Assembly (NCBI GenBank): GCA_001574975.1
Contig: KQ965873.1
Span: 24,365 to 88,364 of the forward strand
Direction of reading: 5' to 3'
Source of the DNA: Gonapodya prolifera JEL478
Lineage: Eukaryota > Monoblepharomycota > Monoblepharidomycetes > Monoblepharidales > Gonapodyaceae
DNA: 64,000 bases
The first letter of the stretch is position 1. Every line of letters starts with the position of its first letter. Shown here piece by piece: positions 42,424 to 54,684 of this stretch. Under the pieces are notes generated by a model that worked only from the letters and a program-made list of their open reading frames with translations, was not told where the DNA came from and searched no databases. The translations under genes and the position numbers were made by a program.

Positions 42424-44570
42424 TCACGACACGACGAGCCGATCTACGCCCTGCGTAACCTTTTCCACTGCATCCCTGCTCTTCGAATCCGCCGCTGCCT
42501 CCCGTCCATGCACGCCAGCAGCACCGGCGCCCACGCCCACAAACTCCAACGTATTCCACTCCCCCTGCCACGTCGGAAAGTCGTCCTTGGCGTCGCCCCC
42601 GTGTGCATGAGCACCCTCGCTCGCATCTCCCGCCGCGTGATCAAGCCCGCCGCCCTGTGAGTCCGACCTCCCAAGCCCGCGCGACACTTCGGCCCAACGC
42701 TCGGCCACGACAAGCCGGAACCAGCGCGAGGAGAATGGGTGCGCGCGAGTCACGCCGCGCTGAGCGTCTTCAATTGCGTGCTTGGCTTTTGTGGCGGCTG
42801 CGTGGCGATAGGTGTGGTGTGAGGTTGGTGTCAAAGGGGGGGAAAGAATCGGGAAGACTTACCATTGTAATCCTTCCTTCCAATCGCATCAGTGACCGAC
42901 TTCCACACGCTGCGCCAAACCAAACCAACACAAGTCATTGTCAGCCTCACCCACGCAACGGCATCCCCCAACCCCTTCACCTCATCCTCACTCACACATG
43001 GCTCTCCATCGCATCCTGGCTCTCCACGGGTAACGTCCACCTCTTGCCCACACCCTGCGCCGTCATGTCCAGCAGCACGCTCTCCTGGCCCGTCGCCTCG
43101 CTCTTGATCGTCACCACTTCGTTCCAGCTCCCGCCCAGAGCGTACAGGTTGGTCTCCCCGGGGTATAGCGTGGCAAGTGGGTTGCGGTGCATATCGTTTG
43201 CCCGGGACGAACTGCTGTGGTGGTGCGCGCGGGGTGGGAGGGGGCTTGCTTGACCGGGGTCGTAGCGCGAGATGCGGCCCGTGATATTGAATTTGCGGAC
43301 GCGGGAATACCATTTCTGTGTAGTGACGTAGTAGCGATAATGTTTAACGGGGGGTGGGTTGATGTACTGAAGAAGACTAGCCTAATGGGAGAGCTCCGAA
43401 GCAAACCCCTCACCTCGTCCACAAACTCCACGACAGACCTCAAGCCAGTCGAGCGGCACGTGATGACAAGGTAGTCCGTGAAAGCCATATACGGCGACAA
43501 CACAACAACGCCTCGAATGACGGGAGTTGCCAGCGAGATCCTGTACTCCTCCATAGTCCCGTCGGGCCGTCTCAGGCGGACAGTACCGCCGTGGTGATGG
43601 CGCAGGCGGAGACTTGTTCCCGTGAACTTGGCGCCCATGTGCACGATACCCGAATACTCGACGCCGTGCTCGGTGTCGGCGTAGAACTGGGCAGATTTGG
43701 GAGGGTGGTGCGCGAGCTGTTCGGCAAAGTACGTCACCTGGGGCTGACCCGCCGCATTCCCCACTCCCGCTGGTGGAGATACGATGGTTGTCGCAACGGA
43801 GCTCGGGGAGGGTGGGAGATCTGCGACAAGAGTCGAGGGCGTCGCGGTGCGGGCCTCGAGGTGGACAGACGGTGGCGACAGTGTTATGGAAGCCAGGTTT
43901 GGTTCGGTAGATGACGCTGGGGTCCATATGGCGCGGAAGCGTTCGCCGATGATGGGATTGTATGATTTCATCAGTTTGCCCTGCAGGAGTGAGGACCCAT
44001 GATTGTTGGATTCCATTCATGAAAGACAGTTCGGCAGGCGCACAAGGTATTTACCATATGTAACCTGTTTGTTGATAAAGCCCAGCGCACCACTGCGATC
44101 ATTCGCTCCACCGGATCCGACGAATCGTTGATGCTAAAGGAAGAGGTTGTGGGTTTGAGCAACCGATACCAGTAGAGCGTCACTCTCTTACAATCGTCAA
44201 CTCACACTGAGAAGAGTTCCGGATGCTGCATGATATCGCAGTGCTCGAGGAACGAAATGGCATCGAGGACTGAAGCCGGCAGCGACACGCGCAGACTGGC
44301 AATATCCTTGACCCCGATAGCGTTACGCAGGAAGCCCAGCAGCGCCTTGAGCTTGGACTGCTCGCCGTCCCCCGCGGACGCGACAGCCTCGACGTCCGCC
44401 TTCATCAGCTCCTCCATCTTGGCGTCCGTTTGCTCGTCCACCTCCACCTCCTGGTCATCGTCCGTGCTGCTGGAGTAGGATGCACTCTCTGCGTCGGCGC
44501 TTTCGTTCTTGACGAAGCTTGGTGCGGGCGACTGCTTTCCAGCGCCGAAGAGCGAACTGACGGACTTCAT
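42424..44570 (-). CDS. Oxysterol-binding protein-related lipid-transfer protein
   Basis: OSBP/Osh-family lipid-transfer protein that moves sterols or phosphoinositides between membranes at contact sites. Six exons, 44206-44570, 44055-44133, 43414-43980, 42996-43315, 42863-42909 and 42424-42797, total 1752 nt, 583 residues, all in frame. The N-terminal ~115 residues are acidic and Ser-rich. The ligand-binding core follows: LRVSLPASVLDAISFLEHCD, NDSSDPVERMIAVVRWALST, GKLMKSYNPIIGERF, and FAEQLAHHPPKSAQFYADTE, a variant of the family signature EQVSHHPP that retains both His residues. Later come YPGETNLYALGGSWNEVVTI and the C-terminal AHPFSSRWFRLVVAERWAE. There is no PH or ankyrin domain, so it is a short, Kes1/Osh4-like type. 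The variant Leu-Ala in place of Val-Ser in the signature is conservative. Confidence 0.9.
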
Positions 44571-44780
44571 GGGTGCGATGAGCTGTCCTTTCCTCGCGAG
44601 CTGGAATCACCGATTCACACGGATGCGGCGGTGTGGCGCGATCGACGACACAGAGGGATGTTGTGTAGGAAGGGCGATTTGGGTGGGAGCGACGAGATAA
44701 GTGTGCGATTGTTTGAAATTGGGAGGACTACCGACCCATCACATGTGATGGCAATCTTGGCGTGATTTCATGTTCATAAT

Positions 44781-46970
44781 TCACTTCACATTTCTCTGTA
44801 CAATTTCTAGCTCTACAGCTCCTATTCTCGAATAGTCCTCTGAAGCAACAGTCCCCAGGTTTCCCCCATGCACTTCCCGCACCTCGACCTCGACTGGATC
44901 TCGCCCCGCTGCGAGTTTCGTCACAATCTGCACATCGACGTGCACGTCGTATTTGTCCGCGCGGAGAACCAAAGTGTCCGATCTCGCCGTGTCCCCGCTG
45001 GCAGTTTCACTTTCTGCACTTTGCCCTGTCAACTTGGACACTGCAAAAGGGATGGTGAAGTGCCGATGACACACTGTACGCTCCTGCAGCGTGTCATTGC
45101 CACCAGTCTCTTTCGGTCTCACGGGTGAGCTGGATAGGCGAATAGTGGAGTCTGTCGTGACCGAATCAGACCATGTGTCCCCCTGATTAGTTCCGCCGTG
45201 CACGATTGATTCCTCGCGGTGTCCGCCATCTTCCTTTTCCAACCAATCTTTCATTGCCTTCAATCCCCTTGCGACGACGTCTACGGGTGGGAAAGACCAC
45301 CTCGACCGAGCGGATCCCCCCAAAAGATCCCGAGAATCAACGTCTACCACCAAGCTTTCCAGTAACGACAGAGAAAAGACGGTACGGTCAATGGCGGTGA
45401 GAGGGTTTCCTGAGAGATCCAATACTTTGAGCGGTAAGCCTCCATCTGCAGTCCCAAACTTTGGACAATTGGCGAGACGGTTGTTTCCGAGATACAGTCG
45501 CTCTAAGCGTCGGAAGCGATCACCTTGAGTCGAGAATAAACCGTCATGAACAGACGAGAGCGCGTTCCCGCCCAGATCAAGCGTGTCCAGCGAGCCCATT
45601 CGGTCCCATGATTCCGGTGCAGGGAGTGAGCTGATTTGATTTCGAGACAGTAAAAGCGTTCGCAGCGAGGTGCAGTTGTTCAGAAGCTGCGGGGGAAAGT
45701 CCCGGATGTTATTGTTGGAGAGGTTCAGCACGACCAGGTGAGGAAACCCCTTTCCTACTGGAGCCCAAATGGCAGCTGGTACAGATGACAGGGCGTTGTA
45801 TGACACATCGAGACGTTCTAACCTCGTCAGAGGAGCGAGAGATTCCACCGGTATGCCTGCATCATCCAGTTCGTTCTTCCACATGAGGAGTTCACGGAGC
45901 CTCGAGCACAGCGGTAGGTCGGGGGGAAGGCTTGAAAGGCGGTTTGATCGGAGGTCGAGTTTGGTCAAGTTTGGGAAGTGCTGGAGCAATGTGTCGATAT
46001 GTGGAGGTTGAGCGCTGAGGGGAGATTGCGTGACGGACGATGACGAGGCTGAGCGAGAGCTGGAGGAAAAGGACGCGGGGGAGGAGGACTTTGTCGTTCC
46101 AGCGATGGATGCGTCCTCGATTCGAGGACGATTGCGATGCTGACGAGAGGCGAAATCCGCAGCTGTCAGAGACGGTCCGAGCTTGTTGAACGAGAGCACA
46201 AGCGCTTCTAGGTTCCGAAACACGGAGAAAAGGGAGAAGGGCAGGTCCCCGGTTCCGAGCTGGTTGTTGGAGAGGAAGATGGCGGTGACAACATCTGGGT
46301 CCTGCTGTGCTGGCTTTCCTGCCGACGAGGTGTAAGCCGCAAGCTTGGTCTTGAGCAAGTGGAGCGACTTGCCGTACGAGAAGTCGAGGAAATTGGGGGT
46401 CTTGACCGACCGGTGTGGCAGGCTTTCAAGCGTCACAGAAGGGTAACGTTGGTGGAGCGAGTGCGACCCGCCGGACGACTTTCCTGCCATCGGCTTCGTT
46501 GCGACAGATTGCTTTTGTGGGAGTGCAGGGAGACTCTTCGGGTGCTCGCTGGAGCTTTCCTGGACCCCACGTCCATGTGACGGGTGAATAATTGTATGCG
46601 ATTCGTCCGCTGTGAAGGCGGTTGCGCCTATAGATCCGTGGAGACCATGGAACAGCTTTAAGTCCATCGATCCCGCCAGCGGTGAGCCGGCTCCGTCGGA
46701 ATCGTCGTCGTCGACATCCAGGTCAAGCTCCATAGGCGCATCCTCGAGACGATGAAGGATCAGCGGCATGCCATCCATTGCTTCAGAGATGTGATGGGGC
46801 TTCACGGGCTGATGGATGCTGTTGCTGCTTGGAACATTCGGTGCAAGTGACACCGGCGATGGAACGCTGTCATCATCAAAAACGAGCTCGTCCGGTGCAT
46901 CTACGACATTGCGTACCACGAGAGGTTTCTCGCGAGATTCATCTTCGTCGTCTTGACCGGCGGAATCCAT
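44781..46970 (-). CDS. Leucine-rich-repeat protein
   Basis: Single-exon gene of 729 residues, unusual among the intron-rich neighbours. I place the start at the ATG encoding MDSAGQDDEDESREKP. The first ~260 residues are acidic and disordered. Residues about 240-520 form 8-10 LRRs of the x-L-x-x-L-x-L-x-x-N-x-L type: FPNLTKLDLRSNRLSSLPP, LTRLERLDVSYNALSSVP, FPHLVVLNLSNNNIRDFP, SLRTLLLSRNQISSLP, SLDTLDLGGNALSSV, FRRLERLYLGNNRLANCPKF and PLKVLDLSGNPLTAID. The C-terminal ~200 residues contain a possible beta-rich domain (FTIPFAVSKLTGQSAESE, then VHVDVQIVTKLAAGRDP). No kinase, GTPase or signal peptide. LRRs bind proteins; function unknown. Confidence 0.85.
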   Translation of the reverse strand: MDSAGQDDEDESREKPLVVRNVVDAPDELVFDDDSVPSPVSLAPNVPSSNSIHQPVKPHHISEAMDGMPLILHRLEDAPMELDLDVDDDDSDGAGSPLAGSMDLKLFHGLHGSIGATAFTADESHTIIHPSHGRGVQESSSEHPKSLPALPQKQSVATKPMAGKSSGGSHSLHQRYPSVTLESLPHRSVKTPNFLDFSYGKSLHLLKTKLAAYTSSAGKPAQQDPDVVTAIFLSNNQLGTGDLPFSLFSVFRNLEALVLSFNKLGPSLTAADFASRQHRNRPRIEDASIAGTTKSSSPASFSSSSRSASSSSVTQSPLSAQPPHIDTLLQHFPNLTKLDLRSNRLSSLPPDLPLCSRLRELLMWKNELDDAGIPVESLAPLTRLERLDVSYNALSSVPAAIWAPVGKGFPHLVVLNLSNNNIRDFPPQLLNNCTSLRTLLLSRNQISSLPAPESWDRMGSLDTLDLGGNALSSVHDGLFSTQGDRFRRLERLYLGNNRLANCPKFGTADGGLPLKVLDLSGNPLTAIDRTVFSLSLLESLVVDVDSRDLLGGSARSRWSFPPVDVVARGLKAMKDWLEKEDGGHREESIVHGGTNQGDTWSDSVTTDSTIRLSSSPVRPKETGGNDTLQERTVCHRHFTIPFAVSKLTGQSAESETASGDTARSDTLVLRADKYDVHVDVQIVTKLAAGRDPVEVEVREVHGGNLGTVASEDYSRIGAVELEIVQRNVK

Positions 46971-48714
46971 GGGGGGTGGGGGAAGTAGCAACCAGGATGA
47001 TCAACGGCAAAATTACTGGGTTGCCCATCTCCATTTGCCCCGCTTCTCCGAACATTGCATCTCGAAAGCTTCCACAGTATATCTCGATTTGGACCAGCAG
47101 CTCACTTGAGTATGTTCGGATGGACGACTTGAGACTGGTCGCCAGCAGTACTTCCAGCATATCGAGTTTGTACAGAAAATCCTGCACCTTTCGACCGACT
47201 CCACTGATGACAGAACTTGGACACCTTTTCTGCTCGAATTACGGCTTACACTTGTACAAGAGGGAATTGATGATGTCTCACCAAAAGAAGCCATATTTTT
47301 ATCCAGTTGACACAGGAGCGTCGGTCAAATGAAATTACTACCAGACTCCCTCACAATGTCCCAGTATGCTTACCTAGCCAGTGGCTTTGGTGTCAACGAA
47401 GTGGGCATCGATCAAGCTTGGGCAAAGCCAATTGAGGAATGTTTGCTTGACAGTGTAACATCGCAGGAAATTGTGACGGTGTTGCTGCTATACTTTCCTC
47501 ATTTCATTCATCCAAGTCACGCATTGTCCAATCCCTTCAAGCCATACGTTTTAGTGTTCTGGAAGGATTCATGTCAACGCTGTACTTATTCCCAAATGTG
47601 TGACACTATGGAGGAGATTTTGAGATGAACTTTGGAGGCGCTTGGATGTCGCGGGAATAGGGAGTTTCCAAGGTTTTGTGTGTTCTGGCATGTTTTTGAG
47701 TTGACCAACAGGGCCCAGGGAAAATTTCCGGATATTGGTACAGGGAGCACATGCTGGAAATCTCAAATGCACTTCCAAACCCATCCCAACACACTTTCGG
47801 CACATATAGAAGGCAGGTTGCAAAGAAAATTGTGTCCCACTCACTCAGAATTTTGATCCAGGGGAGTTGCAATATTTGATCCGTTATAATAACGGGACAA
47901 AATTTCAGGTGGCAGCAATCTTGCTCCTGGCTGCACCCAAATACCCTTCCTACAAAAAGGAGGCATGGTGCAAAAGAAAACTGCAATGCAAAGCCCAGAC
48001 CACCCATGACACTCTGTATGGCAAGAGTGAATGTAAATAGCATTTCGTACTCATCGATTTTAGTTTCGTGTATTTCCCATGGCCACGGAATCTTCCGAAG
48101 CCTGTCCAAAGTCACTGCTTTGGTCGCACTCTTACCGTCGACGACGACGGTCATTCGAGCCGTAGTCTGCCCAATCGCAGTCAATAGAATGATTCCTTAC
48201 ATGTAAACATTTGAAAAAAAACCCGCGTCAGCCGGCATCACCTTAAATGGAAGAGTTGCGTCGTCGTGAACTCGAACTTCTCGTCGAGACATCGAAGCCC
48301 AAATCGCATACGTGGCGTTGTGTCTATGTAGGGATCACATCGGTCATCAAATGAACCCTCAATGACCCCAAATCCAGGAGGAGATACGTTTTGAATGTAA
48401 ACAGCCTTCGACAACGAAAGTCACGTTCGGGACGGGGGATAGGGGGTTCTGGAGCATTCGACTCGCTGAAAACGCTGGTGATTTATCTCCACGCTATTTG
48501 CAGCCGTTGGATTATGAAAACTCATTGTGCCATCTATTTGTATAGGGGAACACGACGGAAGCGGCGTTGGGAAGAAGGGGTCATCGTACAGACTTGGCGA
48601 GCATGCCATTTGACGCGGAATGGAATGGTCCATCGAATGCACCCCCTCACGTCCCTTATTCGGCTGTCCGCTTGCTGGCCAGCCTCAAAAAACATAGAAA
48701 TCGACCTTACTCCA
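46971..48714. other. Region with decayed or unassigned coding fragments
   Basis: A plus-strand frame 47329-47628 (SQYAYLASGFGVNEVGIDQA, then EIVTVLLLYFPHFIHPSHAL) and minus-strand frames 48405-48245 (RCDPYIDTTPRMRFGLRCLD then EKFEFTTTQLFHL) and 48184-47606 (MTVVVDGKSATKAVTLDRLR then IHETKIDEYEMLFTFTLA) look protein-like, but none has a family, clear start or consistent splicing. The two minus-strand blocks are adjacent and could be exons of one gene. Confidence 0.35.
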
Positions 48715-48830
48715 TTAATCAGAGGCCAACCAACCAACCAAGGCCAACCAAGCCAAGCCAACAAGCCAACAACAAGCCAACCAACCAAACCCCGAGCCCA
48801 ACCAAACCAAAACAAAACCAGCCAGCTCAT
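48715..48830. repeat. CCAA-rich low-complexity tract
   Basis: Imperfect tandem CCAACCAA/GCCAACCAAG units running about 115 bp, lying immediately 3' of the chloride channel gene. Probably slippage-generated. Confidence 0.8.
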
Positions 48831-48910
48831 ATATTGATCATGTTCCCACCCGTTCTCTTCTGGAGTCGCCAGCGTATAAGTATATATCGTTGAAGTCAAT
48901 CAACACGGTA

Positions 48911-51900
48911 TCATACGCGAGTCCGTACACCGTCACTGTCCTCTCTATCCCCTCTATCGTTTGCCCTCTCCACCAGCTCCACCCAGCGCAAAACGTCCTT
49001 CTTCGTCACTACACCTACAAGTCTGCCCCTGAACTCCACCATGACAATACGGGCACCAACTTTTCGAAACAGGTCCGCGCATGTGTCAATGGACGTGTCA
49101 GGTGCAAGCGTGATCGGCGCTGTGTCCACAAACTGGCGAAGCGAAAGAGCAGGCAGAATATGGGGAAGGCTCCGATGTTGATGCCCCGGTGAGCTCGACC
49201 CGTTTGCATGGGACTTGGAGCTGTCCCTGAGATGCGTCTCCTCAGTCGGGCTCAGAACGTGCATCAGGACATCGGGCGTGGATTCCGCCATCAGACTGGA
49301 GCTCGAAAGGCCGTCGCCCATGCGAACTGATATCTCAACCTTCCCTCCTGTCCGTGGAGTGTTCCTCCCGAAGCTTGTCAGCTCAACATCGTCTTCTCGG
49401 CTCGCACTCGTGCCCAAGACCGCGGGACTCACAGCAGGTAGTACGGGAGCGGCTACATGTAACACCCTCCCGCCGCTGCCCCGTCGCTCTCCACTGTGTC
49501 CACTCTCTCCTCCACTTCCTAATGCCGGCCCGCTGCCACTATCGCCTCGATGTCGCCGATGACTCCTGCTCAACTCGTCCTCCCAAAACAAGACAGGTGT
49601 ATCGCGCTCGAGCGTGAGACCAGTGCGACGGGAATGATCTATGGCCGTCAAAATGTCGGATTTGTAGATAAATCCAGCCAGAACCATCTCCGACAGATTT
49701 TCACTCATTCCGATAGCTCTGCTGCCCGAACCTGGCTTCATGGTCACCACGGGAAACCCTCGCACTGCATCCCTGCCCTTTCCCCTCTCCATGACGGCTT
49801 CAACATTCTCCCAGACCATGCCTGTCCCTTTCATCACCAACAAATCGCTGGCAGGGGTCATGAGATCCCGCACCTTGCCTCCAAACACCTCATCTCGCTT
49901 GTGGTCGAGGTATGGGTATCCTCTGATGCGGATAACGGCGTCTGAAAGTCCAAGGGGTGAGTTAAGCGTCAGCGTAGCCACTGATTTGGCCACCGTCAGG
50001 ACAACCATGGTGGGCACGACGAGGGAGAGCTGGCCGGTGAGCTGCGAAGAACAGTTTCTCGATACCATGTTCTGACGACTGACGGCCTCACACGCTGGCT
50101 CACCTCGAACATGATCACAGTTAGACTTAACGTTAGCCTAGAACTGCCTCCGAGAAAGGCTTATTTTGCAACAAGCCGTCAGCTCCAACGCGAAATTCCA
50201 CCATCACACCCCCTTCTCTTCCCCGTAACTCACCCATCGCCCCCAACAGGGCATACGTCCCGGGGGTCACACAAACGCCCTCACCGCATCCTGTCCAAAA
50301 CGTGGACTCGGCTGTCCACCCTCTTAAACCCTCCACAGCGATCCCGACCACTCTGCCAAAACACGCTCCCACAGCCATGCATGGCACGTACACTCCACCC
50401 GGCACGGCAACTCCGAACGCGGCAACAGTTGCTGCGGTTTTGAGCACAGCGGCTACCACCAACATAACCGCTGCCTTACCCTGCCCCTCCACATCGCACA
50501 GGACGCCAAGAGTCCGCTCAATTGCTTGGTCCGGACACTCACGGACAAGCAAGTCGAGGAGCCCCACGGTATCTATCCGTGTCGCGGACAAACCCCAACT
50601 GAGCCCAACGGTGACAGCGGCCAGAGCGCCCACTTCTGCAGCGTGGCGGACATGATGGCGGACCCGGGCCAGATCAACAACGGCTGCGAGCGGGCGGAGG
50701 GCAGTGTGGAGGAACTGGTCGAACGTGGCAGCTGGGGGCTCCACAGAAAAAAGGGCGAGGTCATGGTCTGTGATGGCAGTGGTCGACGAGCGAGGGCGAG
50801 GCGCAGGGCTTGGGGCACGGGTAGATAAAGATGCACGAGATGACGCGGAGTCCGAAAATGCACCCGTGGTGGGGATCGCGAGGCCACCAAACCAACCCTG
50901 CTGGGATAAGAAGTCCCCGCCGGCGTCACGCCAGGCTTGCAGGCGGATAGACATGTGGTTGAAGAAGCCGCCAAAAAGGCCCTAAGCAAGCAGTGAGGGA
51001 AACGGTGGGTCAGAGGTGAGGGTGCACTTGACGAGAGTAAGATTGTGAGGCGCCCACTCACGCCTCCCACGCCAATCAACACAAAAAACAGCAGCTCGAA
51101 TGGCAGCCAGGGTCGGTCAAACTCGTAGTCAATAAACGCGATCTTCCCCGTACGGAAAGGATCGAGAAGCTGGTATGTGTGAAACGAGACAGCGCAAGAG
51201 ACATTGGTAAGCAACTCAGAAAAGAAATGATATGGAGCACCACATGACAATTCCCACCTTGACGAATGCGGCGCCAACAGCGGCGCAAAAAAAGCTCTTA
51301 AGCATAGTGTCGGAGGTGAAGAAGGTAGAACACTCTTCGAGGGAGAAGAGCACCCCGCCCAGCGGAGCGCCAAAGGCTACGGAGATTCCCGCGGCGGCTG
51401 AGGGAATCGGCGGAGGCACACCGTGTCAGAAATGCTCTCGCGAGCACCGCGGCACATACGGGTTGTCTTCGCACACGTACCACCCGCACTGACAATCTCT
51501 CTCCGCTCGCCCTCGCCTCCCCACCCCAGCAGCTCACACCAGGCCCACCCGACGCATGCAGCGATGTGGATCATACCCTCTTCCTTACCGAGTCCGAGGC
51601 CCGACGCGACTGCGAGAGGCATGGCTGCGAGTTTGACAAAGAGCGTCAGTGGAGCAAGGAGTGGGCGGATGACAAAGCCGGACAGGACGGGTTTGAGCTC
51701 GGCGAGGCCTGATGAGGCGGAGAATGGGGAGAGGAGGGTCGTGAGAAGGGAGGCGAGGGATGCGAGGATGGTCTTTTCGTTCAGTGAATGGGGTGAGGTG
51801 ATGGAGTTGTGATACGAAGGTGAGACGAATGTTGGTGTACCAGCGTGGTGAGAAGAGACGAGACAAGGGTCGGAAGAAGCAACTCACGGCGACAATGACT

Positions 51901-52632
51901 GCACCGACCCAATTGAGTGGGACAACGTTTGGCAGGGTCACGAAGGCCTGCGACCAGTCACGCCACGCGGGGCATGCTGTTCCGGGCACGTCCTCTGTAT
52001 CGTGCGTGATGTTTAATATGAGCGAGCACACTTTCACAACCCCCAACAGTAGGAAACTTACCCCACGCTGCACAGCACGCTTTACGCGCGACCCACCACG
52101 CGTCGGTGCAGTACCCATCACGCAGGGACGACGCCCACTGCGTCCCTTCGACAACGACGGCCTGGAGGACGCCCGTGGACGCGCCGGTGAGGAGGGTGAC
52201 GAGCCAGGGAAGGGCGGCGACGTATGCGGTGTACATTGGCGCCGGTAAAGGGGGTATAGTGATGGCCGGGATGGCGGGTACGAGAGCACGAAGGCGGGGT
52301 GGGAGTCGGCGCGCAATGACGGCGGAGAGGGATAGGGCCATCCGTGAGGGTGAAGATGCGGGTGTCCGTGTGCGAAGGGGTTTGCGGAGGTCGCGCGTCC
52401 AGTCGATGGTCTGAAAATCCTTGTACGCCGTTGGGTGGGCGTCGGTGGATGAGTCCGGGTCGGTGTCGGAGGCGCCGTTAGCGTCGGAGGACACGTCCGA
52501 GTGGGAGTCAGAAGAAGTGGAGAGCGCGGAGTGCGGTACGGGAAGCGGTGGATGTGGCGGAGGGGATGAGGAGCGTAGGGGTATTGTGAAGTCGGCTGAG
52601 TGGGGTTTCATGGAACGGGGGCGGGATGACAT
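48911..52632 (-). CDS. CLC-family chloride channel/transporter with CBS domains
   Basis: Multi-exon CLC anion channel or Cl-/H+ exchanger of a plasma or endomembrane. Start [19 protein letters not shown] at 52632, with a Ser/Pro-rich N-terminal tail. Membrane segments in order: [36 protein letters not shown], which sits where GSGIPE is usual; [16 protein letters not shown] at the GKEGP motif, keeping the gating Glu; [39 protein letters not shown] and [31 protein letters not shown], the GxFxP anion-filter motif; and [20 protein letters not shown]. The C-terminal cytosolic half has CBS elements ([20 protein letters not shown] at the start, [20 protein letters not shown] at the end) separated by a long disordered insert. 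Exons seen include 48911-50068, 50133-50980, about 51060-51185, about 51250-51395, about 51550-51790, about 51890-51985 and about 52065-52632. Exact borders not all verified. Confidence 0.85.
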
Positions 52633-52945
52633 GGTCAGTTGTTGCGATAATGGTATCCATGGCAAACTTGCCAGAGTCCGCGAGCTTAACAGGTGACCTG
52701 GCCCAATTGAGTCCGAACTCAATTCTGCTAAAGTCCACTTTGCGCTTCGTCTCTCCCAAGACATCAGGATATCTGGTCAGTGGCCATCACATTGGTCCAT
52801 TTACGACAGCTTAAGTCCCCTAGTCAACCTGTCCACTTATTGAACTCCCCCGTTGACTTCCCAGGTCCTCCACGATGGAACATTCGACGACATGAGCTTT
52901 GTCCACGAAAAATCCCAGTGCTGCCCTCTGTTCTTCAGAAAGGCT

Positions 52946-53671
52946 CTAATAACACTCACTTTCCCATCCATCCACATGGCCCTCCCAGTCCCCTTCCCCT
53001 TCAACCTCCATTACACCAGCAAAACCGCCAGTCTTTCCAGTTTCTGTGGCCGCTCGGGACCGAGAACTCCGCAACATGTCTTCGGGGGCGGTAGCGGAGC
53101 TGCTGGCAACTGCCATACTCGCTCCAAGCGGCCTCCCGGGTATCACTTCTCCAACCACTCCTGCTCCACCCCTCCCCGCAGTCACTGATCCCGTCCTCGG
53201 CCTCCCCCTGGCCCCCGCAACGGCTGATTCCTCTGGAATCCAGTCCAAGTCGGATCCTGCCCAGTCGCCCACCACACGGAGGTCATCCGCACGCGGCCCC
53301 GCGGTGCCGTACTGTCTCGGGTTGGCCGATGCGAGAGGGGGTGTGTTTTCCTGCCTGGCGGGGAGCGTGACTGGATCGTCCTCTGCCGTGTCGAGCAGCG
53401 CAGGCGACGAGTCCATGTCGCCCGAGCGGGATGACAGCGTGCGTCTGCGTGGCGTCCACATGTGCGATGCTATTCGTGCGGGTGCATTGAGCTCGATGGC
53501 GGAGATGTCGTGTTGGCTTGTAGGTTTTGGTCGACCACAGACAAAGGGTTGATTTCGAGGACATATATGACGCCAAGAGCAACGCAATTCGCGGTGGTAT
53601 GAGTACTGGTTACAAGTGTCGCAAGCGAGATGAGAGTGTTCCTCTGTATTATTGGTGTCGGTGGGAAACAC
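52946..53671 (-). CDS. Unrecognised Gly/Ala/Ser-rich ORF
   Basis: Open frame of up to 241 codons, lacking a known domain: MWTPRRRTLSSRSGDMDSSP, LRVVGDWAGSDLDWIPEES, then a basic GARGRPRTGSVTAGRGG and SSSATAPEDMLRSSRSRAA. An equally long frame exists on the plus strand, so strand is not certain. Further upstream on the minus strand (about 53905-53800) a heptad pattern, IVLLREKVADLE then SLREENNALRDMA across a one-base shift, suggests a coiled coil that may belong to the same gene. Confidence 0.35.
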   Translation of the reverse strand: MFPTDTNNTEEHSHLACDTCNQYSYHRELRCSWRHICPRNQPFVCGRPKPTSQHDISAIELNAPARIASHMWTPRRRTLSSRSGDMDSSPALLDTAEDDPVTLPARQENTPPLASANPRQYGTAGPRADDLRVVGDWAGSDLDWIPEESAVAGARGRPRTGSVTAGRGGAGVVGEVIPGRPLGASMAVASSSATAPEDMLRSSRSRAATETGKTGGFAGVMEVEGEGDWEGHVDGWESECY

Positions 53672-54684
53672 GGCGTGCTTATGGAAGGAGTGTGGAACTC
53701 TAACTTGTGTTCACCAGACACCATTAGAAGATGAATGAATTCCGAAACGTGATCATCACAGTCGACTAATGTGTACACCAACCATCTACGGACTGCCCGC
53801 GGCCATATCCCTCAGTGCATTGTTCTCTTCCCGGAGACTCCAAATCCGCCACCTTTTCTCGCAACAGTACGATGTCCGCCTCTGCCGAGCTTGGGCGATC
53901 CCTCCCCTCACCACCAGTTGTGCTAGAATCATGCACTCTGACCGGGTACCGCTGGCATCGCTCACCCACGGGTTAGAAGGCAGCACATGTGACATGTACC
54001 CGATTGCGGTCCCCCTCCCCCGAGAAGAAGTAAATGACAGCTTAATTGGAGTTAATGTATTTTTTCTTCGCTTTTACAGGGTTGCTCTTGTTTACACAAT
54101 GCTGCCAACTGAGCTCTTTGGGTAATCTCTGCAACTAAATCTGTTTCGTCCATGTTAAAGCACGGTATTGTTCAAGTCTACGGGAATTGTGAAACCTTGT
54201 ACCTCCATGAACACAACACAATACGAAACATAGCTGGATGACGAGCCTTCCATTCTCCAGGATAGGAATGAAACCCAGGATGCGCTCGAGGATTTCAGGA
54301 ATGAACGTGCATCGCGCGCAACGGACAGAGTGGACGGCATTGGCCCTGCCACGCGGGGTCGGTCTGCACCGTGCGCTTTCGCTGTAATACTGGCGATGGA
54401 TGGGGGTTTGGCGGTGGATCCTTGCGGATAGCGTGGATTGTGCGCGCGAAAGTGGCCTTGACATTGGGCACACCTCCCGATACTTTGCTGGTGGTGTTTG
54501 GCCATAATGGGACAAGGGTAGTACACATGCTTCCTCGAGGGTAGCTTGGAGCACAGAAATAAATTTCCCCTGGGTTCTCGAGGCCTGTTTGCCCAAGTGC
54601 GGATTCAAGGCTCAGTACTTTTAAATCTGAAATTCAAATTAAACGAGCGTGAGTAAATACTATTCTTGAATAAAAAGATGCATA
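53672..54684. other. Region with unassigned fragments
   Basis: Holds the coiled-coil-like fragment near 53800-53905 (minus). Around 54135-54608 there are several overlapping minus-strand frames, none with a family or a consistent structure. Confidence 0.35.

Noticed and set aside
46939-47294. Minus-strand frames upstream of the LRR gene as extra exons
   Set aside because: No splice sites joining them to the LRR frame and no repeat motif.
47606-48184. 192-codon minus-strand frame as a gene
   Set aside because: Only its first third looks protein-like, the rest is Cys/Phe/Pro-rich noise, and no family or start could be supported; noted only as a fragment.
52853-53552. Plus-strand frames over 53 kb
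   Set aside because: Low-complexity Pro/Ala-rich, no start context or domain; the minus-strand alternative is slightly better but also weak.
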